This document shows positions 59,503-64,000 of a DNA stretch of 64,000 nucleotides, piece after piece (within the stretch, counting starts at the first letter, position 1; each line of letters starts with the position of its first letter). The notes below the pieces were generated by a model. The model did no database searches. It was not told the DNA's origin and saw only the letters and a program-made list of their open reading frames with translations. Made by a program: the position numbers and the translations under genes. The stretch is from Frankia canadensis (lineage in GTDB: Bacteria > Actinomycetota > Actinomycetes > Frankiales > Frankiaceae): contig NZ_FZMO01000536.1 in assembly GCF_900197875.1 (NCBI RefSeq), positions 17,207 through 81,206 on the forward strand, given 5' to 3'.

Positions 59503-59907
59503 ATGCGTTCGCGGTCGGTCATCGACTACGCGCTTGCCCGCCGGGCGACGCTCGCGGACCTCTTCGCGGGGCGGGTGTCGTCGCTCGACGTGTGCGATGC
59601 GCATCCCTACCTGCTGCGCGCCGCGAAGTACCACGGCGAGCCGACGACGAAGCGCTGCCCGGTCTGCCGCGGCGACGCTCCCCTGATCCACGTCACCTAC
59701 ACCTACGGCGACGAGCTGGGCGAAAGCTCGGGCCGGGTGCGGGCGACGCGGGAACTGCCGGCACTCGCGGCCAGGTACAGCGAGTTGCGGGTCTACGTGG
59801 TGGAGGTGTGCCGCCCCTGTGGGTGGAACCACCTCATCTCCTCCTACGTGATCGGCACCGGCGAGCCGAGGGTGAAGCAGTCCCGGCGCCGGGCCGCCGA
59901 CACCTGA
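59503..59907 (+). CDS. DUF5318 protein (Rv0049-like)
   Basis: The 134-residue product starts at ATG 59503 (MRSRSVIDYALARRATLADL). It has CDAHPYLLRAAKYHG, a zinc-like CPVCRGDAPLIHVTYTYGDE and a second pair EVCRPCGWNHLISSYVIG, so four cysteines in two CxxC pairs. DUF5318 proteins lie immediately before the class A PBP gene ponA1 in mycobacteria (Rv0049-Rv0050), as here. The function is unknown; a zinc-stabilised fold tied to peptidoglycan synthesis is possible. Confidence 0.88.
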   Translation: MRSRSVIDYALARRATLADLFAGRVSSLDVCDAHPYLLRAAKYHGEPTTKRCPVCRGDAPLIHVTYTYGDELGESSGRVRATRELPALAARYSELRVYVVEVCRPCGWNHLISSYVIGTGEPRVKQSRRRAADT

Positions 59908-60293
59908 TCCGGCCCGCCCAGTGCGCCGGGCGCCGGGTCGCCACGCCCGGCCGTTCCCCGCGACACAGTGGTCGGGGGCGCCCTGCGTGAGCGGGCGGAA
60001 TCTGGCGTGAGATCCTGGTCTGCCATGTGGGTTTCACGGCGTGTCCAGGCGTGGCACGAGCCGCGTGTGGTCCGATGCCGTGGCCTCGTCAGCGGCGGCC
60101 AGACGGGCGGGCGTGGCCTGGTCGACCGGCCGGGCCGCGGTCCGGGCGGGCCGTCGCCGGCGTTCCACGCGCCCGGGTCCCGACGGAACCCGGGCAGTGG
60201 GGATCGGACCTTCGGTTGCGGTTGGGGGTGCCGGCCCGTCCCCTGTGGCGGATCGGTGACCGGGGAGTCCCACAGCGACGGATGGAGCGGTTG
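59908..60293. other. Spacer between DUF5318 gene and PBP gene
   Basis: These 386 bp hold no supported gene. They probably contain the PBP promoter. GGAG at 60284 lies six bases before GTG 60294. No terminator hairpin was recognised. Confidence 0.5.
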
Positions 60294-63200
60294 GTGAGCT
60301 CTCCCTACGACCAGAGCGCCTACCGGGGCGGTTCGGACCGAGGACGGCCCGAGCCCGGTCGTCCCGGTGGCGCGACCTCCGAGCGCGCCGGGAGTGACTC
60401 GGCCGACCAGGCGGTTCCCGCGGCGCGGGAGCACGCGTCCGGTTCCGGCCGGCCCGTCCCCGCCGGCGGCGCCGCGTCGCCGCGGGCGGCCCAGCCGCGC
60501 GGTGAGCGCACGGCGCTCGTGCCACCGGCTGCTCGGGCCGTTCCCGCCGGTGGGACGCGGGGGGCGCTGGTGCCGCCCGCCTCGGGCCCGGCAGCGGCCG
60601 CCACCCGGTCCGCGGCCCCTGGCACCGGGGTGGGCGCGCGGGAGCAGAGCGTGCCTCGGCTCGCCGCCGGTGAGCAGGCCGCGCCCGTGGCGACCACCGG
60701 CTGGGTACCGGACCGCGGCTCGCTCGACAGCGCCGCCGCGAGTGGCCGCAGCGGTTCCGGCGCCGCCGCGGTGCCAGACCGTGGCAGGACCGTGTCCCGC
60801 GGCGCACAGCGTGCGGAGCCGGTCGGTGGGGCCGGGGTGCCCTCCGCGTCGAACGGTGTGTCGGACCGTGGGGCGGGGCGTTCGGCGACGTTCGCCGGGA
60901 GCGGCGCTGATCCCGGCGCCACCCGGGCCGTGGCCGGCACGGCCCAGGCGGTGCCCGTCGCCGCGCGCGGCGCGAGCCGGCCCGCAGTCTCCCCGTCGGC
61001 ATTCCCGGCACGGGACGATCCCGCCGCCACCCGGGTTGGTTCCGGCACGGGCCGGCGGCCCGAGGGCGCTGACCGTCCGGGAGTCGCTGACCGTCCTGGA
61101 GTTGCTGACCGTCCTGGGGTCACCGGCCGGCCCGGAACCGCCGATCACCCACCGGCCGCTGCCGGTCGTCCCGGCGGTGCCGACCGCTCGGGCACCGCAG
61201 AGCGACCGGCGCGTGGTGCACGCGAGTTCGTCGATGACGGCGGTCCCGGCACCGAGATCATCCCGCGGACAGGGCCTCGCCGCGGCCGGACCGGACCGCG
61301 TCGAGGGATCTCCGATCGCGGCGCGACGGGAGCGGCGCGGACCGCCGGCGGCCAGAGCCGGCTGGACAAGCCGTCCCGCCCGGGCGGGACGAACGGGAGC
61401 GGTGGCCGCGCCGGCACGGCGGCTGGGGTGAACACCCTCTACGACACGGTCGACCAGGCAGCGCTGCGCCGGGTCGACATCAGCGAGCGCACCGCCGACT
61501 CGACCGTCTACCGGAAGGTGAGCCCCGGGGACGACGCGAACGGCGTGGACGCGGCGGGCGCCGCCGGGATGACGACCGTCACCCCCACGCGCCGTGTCGC
61601 GGGCCGCCGCCGCGACCGGCCGACCCAGGCCACCGAGCGGATGGCGTTGCGGGTCGGCGAGCGGGAGGCCGCCGACGGGTACCCGGGCACCGGGGGGCGG
61701 GCCGCCTCGCGGCAGCCGGCTCCCGGCCGAAGCGGTCCGGGCCGGAGCGGTCCGGGCCGGAACGCGCCGTCGCGCACGTCGCGGGCGGCGGTGGGCGGCC
61801 TCGGCGATCCGGACGACCCGGCTGGTCCGCGGCGACGCGGTGGCGGCGGTGGTCGGGCCGCGCGGCCTGGCCAGGGCACCCGTGGGCCCATGTGGTGGCG
61901 CCGCCGGCCGCGGTGGCTGCGCCGCCTGGTGCTGGCCGGCGTGTTCTCGTCGATCCTGCTGTTCGTCGCCGGCATCGCCGTGATCTACGCGGCGACCCGG
62001 GTGCCGCTGCCGGGCCAGGTCAGGACCGACCAGACGTCGATCATCTTCTACGGCCCGCCGTCCGGCGGGAACCAGGACACCGGCGACGAGCTCGCCCGCA
62101 TCGGCACGGTGAACCGCACCGACGTGCCCCTGGCGCAGGTGTCCAAGGAGATGCAGCACGCGGCGCTCGCGGCCGAGGACAAGAACTTCTACCACGAGCC
62201 CGGCATCTCACCGAAGGGCATCGCGCGGGCCCTCTACGTCAACCTCACCGGCGGTGATCTGCAGGGTGGTTCGACGATCACCCAGCAGTACGCGAAGAAC
62301 GCCTACCTGACCCAGGAGCGGACGTTCACCCGCAAGATGCGGGAGATCGTGCTCGCGGTGAAGCTGGACCGGAAGTACTCCAAGGACCAGATCCTGGAGT
62401 ACTACCTGAACACCATCTACTTCGGCCGCGGCGCCTACGGCATCGAGGCGGCGGCCAAGACGTACTTCAACACGACCGCGGCGAAGCTCACAGCCCAGCA
62501 GGGCGCGGTGATCGCCGGCCTGATCCGATCACCCAACTATCTCGACCCGGCGAAGAATCCGAAGCCGGCGGCCAACCGCTGGCACGAGGTGGTCGCCACG
62601 ATGGCCGAGGAGGGCTGGGCGCCGGCGTCCATCACCAGCGAGCAGCCGCCGCCCGTGGTCGCCAAGGTGGACGATCCCACCACCTCCTCCGCCCAGGTCG
62701 CCTACATCCGCGACGAGGTGAAACGCGAACTGATCGCGGACGGGATCACCGAGGACCAGATCAACCGTGGTGGTCTGCGCATCGTCACGACGATCGACAA
62801 GGGCCGGCAGATGGCCGCCTACGAGGCGGTGACGAACGTGCTGAGCACCGCCTACGCCGCGGTGCCCGCGCTGCGGACCGGCCTGTCGGCGGTCGAACCC
62901 GGGACCGGGCGAATACTCGCCTGGTACGGCGGGACGTCCTACGGCAAGGACGCGCAGGGCCACGAGCAGTATCTGGACAGCGTCGCGCAGGCGCAGGTGC
63001 AGTCGGCGTCCACCTTCAAGACGATCACGCTGGTCGCCGCGCTCGAGAAGAACATCAACCTGAAATCGACCTTCGCGGCCCCTGAGAAGATCACCCTGCC
63101 GGGCAACTACGTGGTGGGTAACGACGAGGGCGACGTGGGCGACCTCGGCTACATGAACCTGATCAAGGCCACCGCGGGCTCGATCAACACCGTGTACGTT

Positions 63201-64000
63201 CCGCTCGGCCAGAACATCGGCGTCCAGAACGTCATCGACATGGCGCACAAACTCGGGATCCGCGACAAGCCGGCCATTCCGGTCGAGGCCGGGGTGACGC
63301 TGGGCAAGGACCCGGTCCGGGCCATCGACATGACGGCGGTGTACGCGACGCTGGCGGGCAACGGCGTGCGGGCCAAGCCGCACATGGTCGACAAGGTCAT
63401 CGACGGCACCGGGCAGGTCATCTACTCCGGTCAGGCGGACGCCAAGCAGGTCATCCCCACGACGGTGGCCCGCGACGCGACGTACGCCCTGCAGAGCGTG
63501 ATCACCGATCCGTCCGGGACCGGCACGAAGGCGGCGCTCGCCGGCGGCCGCGTGGCGGCGGGCAAGACAGGCACATCCACCTCCTTCCGCTCCGCCTGGT
63601 TCTGCGGGTACACCAAGGAACTGTCCTCCTGCGTGAACATGTACATGGGCAACGGAGGCCGCGACGAACTGCTCACCGGAATTCCGGGCGCGGAACGTGG
63701 CGTCTACGGCGGTACCTATCCGGCCAGGATCTGGAAGGCCTTCATGGACGCCGCGTTGCAGGGCGTGCCGAAGTCCACGTTCGACCCGCCGGCCTTCGGT
63801 GGCCTCGTCCAGGACAACGAACCGGCGCCGGCGCCGACCGACTCGATGACACCGAGCCCGGGACCGAGTACAGGCACCGACCTACTGGGTGACCTGTTCA
63901 ACAACGGCGGCACGAACGGCGGCGGCCAGGCCCCGCAGCAGCAGACGCAACCGGGGCAGGGCCGACAGAACCGGCCGGCCAGGCCAGGTGGTGGCGGTGG
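60294..64000 (+). CDS. Class A penicillin-binding protein (partial, C-terminus outside window)
   Basis: From GTG 60294 (ATG 60282 is an alternative) 1235 codons are open to the window edge. A Gly/Ala/Pro/Arg-rich cytoplasmic region of about 530 residues includes three ADRPGV repeats (about 61065-61118). One membrane helix (LVLAGVFSSILLFVAGIAVI) follows. The GT51 transglycosylase has AALAAEDKNFYHEPGISPKG, GDLQGGSTITQQYAKNAYLT and LNTIYFGRGAYGIEAAAKTY. The transpeptidase has SASTFKTITLVAALEK (SxxK), AGSINTVYV (SxN) and GGRVAAGKTGTSTSFRSAWF (KTG), all intact. The visible end is a Pro/Gln/Gly-rich tail. Corresponds to PonA1 (Rv0050) by position. Confidence 0.95.
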   Translation, partial: MSSPYDQSAYRGGSDRGRPEPGRPGGATSERAGSDSADQAVPAAREHASGSGRPVPAGGAASPRAAQPRGERTALVPPAARAVPAGGTRGALVPPASGPAAAATRSAAPGTGVGAREQSVPRLAAGEQAAPVATTGWVPDRGSLDSAAASGRSGSGAAAVPDRGRTVSRGAQRAEPVGGAGVPSASNGVSDRGAGRSATFAGSGADPGATRAVAGTAQAVPVAARGASRPAVSPSAFPARDDPAATRVGSGTGRRPEGADRPGVADRPGVADRPGVTGRPGTADHPPAAAGRPGGADRSGTAERPARGAREFVDDGGPGTEIIPRTGPRRGRTGPRRGISDRGATGAARTAGGQSRLDKPSRPGGTNGSGGRAGTAAGVNTLYDTVDQAALRRVDISERTADSTVYRKVSPGDDANGVDAAGAAGMTTVTPTRRVAGRRRDRPTQATERMALRVGEREAADGYPGTGGRAASRQPAPGRSGPGRSGPGRNAPSRTSRAAVGGLGDPDDPAGPRRRGGGGGRAARPGQGTRGPMWWRRRPRWLRRLVLAGVFSSILLFVAGIAVIYAATRVPLPGQVRTDQTSIIFYGPPSGGNQDTGDELARIGTVNRTDVPLAQVSKEMQHAALAAEDKNFYHEPGISPKGIARALYVNLTGGDLQGGSTITQQYAKNAYLTQERTFTRKMREIVLAVKLDRKYSKDQILEYYLNTIYFGRGAYGIEAAAKTYFNTTAAKLTAQQGAVIAGLIRSPNYLDPAKNPKPAANRWHEVVATMAEEGWAPASITSEQPPPVVAKVDDPTTSSAQVAYIRDEVKRELIADGITEDQINRGGLRIVTTIDKGRQMAAYEAVTNVLSTAYAAVPALRTGLSAVEPGTGRILAWYGGTSYGKDAQGHEQYLDSVAQAQVQSASTFKTITLVAALEKNINLKSTFAAPEKITLPGNYVVGNDEGDVGDLGYMNLIKATAGSINTVYVPLGQNIGVQNVIDMAHKLGIRDKPAIPVEAGVTLGKDPVRAIDMTAVYATLAGNGVRAKPHMVDKVIDGTGQVIYSGQADAKQVIPTTVARDATYALQSVITDPSGTGTKAALAGGRVAAGKTGTSTSFRSAWFCGYTKELSSCVNMYMGNGGRDELLTGIPGAERGVYGGTYPARIWKAFMDAALQGVPKSTFDPPAFGGLVQDNEPAPAPTDSMTPSPGPSTGTDLLGDLFNNGGTNGGGQAPQQQTQPGQGRQNRPARPGGGG

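Noticed and set aside
60031..60060. Third parS site (GTTTCACGGCGTG)
   Set aside because: The CACGTG core is interrupted; too far from the consensus.
59844..62195. 783-codon minus-strand ORF opposite the PBP gene
   Set aside because: Antisense to the low-complexity PBP head; no recognisable motif.

Overview
The window is about 64 kb of very GC-rich actinobacterial chromosome centred on the replication origin. The gene order dnaA-dnaN-recF-DUF721-gyrB-gyrA on one side of oriC, and rpmH-rnpA-yidD-yidC-jag-rsmG-parA-parB on the other, is the classical core oriC neighbourhood. The high GC, GTG/TTG starts, long Ala/Gly/Pro/Ser-rich disordered extensions on core proteins (DUF3566, MurJ, YidC, PBP) and the gene set suggest a Frankia-like organism (Frankiales). 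That assignment is an inference from gene content, not from a database match.

Layout. 1-3.5 kb: end of a PEBP-family gene (cut by the window edge), a divergent PII-like protein, a DedA membrane protein and a secreted lipase-like lipoprotein. 3.5-5.8 kb: gene-free DNA with a degenerate tandem duplication and many DnaA-box-like 9-mers. 5.8-12 kb: a TetR regulator divergent from an Ohr/OsmC peroxidase, a four-gene group (GT4 glycosyltransferase, methyltransferase, alpha/alpha-toroid protein, second methyltransferase) and peptide deformylase. 12-15.4 kb: a small Cys-rich ORF and a large protein I do not recognise. 15.6-25.7 kb: tRNA-Ile, DUF3566 protein, gyrA, gyrB, DUF721 (DciA-like), recF, dnaN. 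25.7-26.9 kb: oriC. 26.9-38.1 kb: dnaA, then on the other strand rpmH, rnpA, yidD, yidC, jag, an inserted GT-C glycosyltransferase, rsmG, parA, parB with parS sites. 38.2-54.9 kb: the block known from mycobacteria as Rv3916c to Rv3907c (GNAT, CwlM-like amidase, trx, trxB, anti-sigma, pseudokinase, murJ, DUF6049, Nudix, pcnA/cca), but with no sigM gene. 54.9-64 kb: an MFS transporter, then the block corresponding to Rv0046c-Rv0050 (ino1, padR, DUF5318, class A PBP), cut by the right edge.

How it works together: replication initiation (DnaA, clamp, RecF, DciA-like protein, gyrase), segregation (ParA/ParB/parS), membrane-protein insertion (YidC/YidD, RnpA), redox (Trx system, Ohr) and cell-wall construction (MurJ with its pseudokinase, CwlM-like amidase, class A PBP) are packed around the origin.

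Most noteworthy: (1) exact DnaA-box 9-mers (TTGTCCACA or TTATCCACA) occur about 15 times in the window, far above chance, in a 2.2-kb gene-free island 20 kb from oriC, inside dnaA, PadR and rnpA coding sequence, and as a perfect 17-bp inverted repeat inside rnpA; (2) a PII homologue lacking Tyr51, Gln39, Lys58 and Lys85; (3) an anti-sigma factor without its sigma gene; (4) a well-supported 45-residue two-CxxC microprotein between murJ and the pseudokinase; (5) a GT-C glycosyltransferase inserted into the jag-rsmG operon; (6) a CwlM-like amidase whose expected catalytic Glu reads Asp. No CRISPR array, insertion sequence or prophage was seen.
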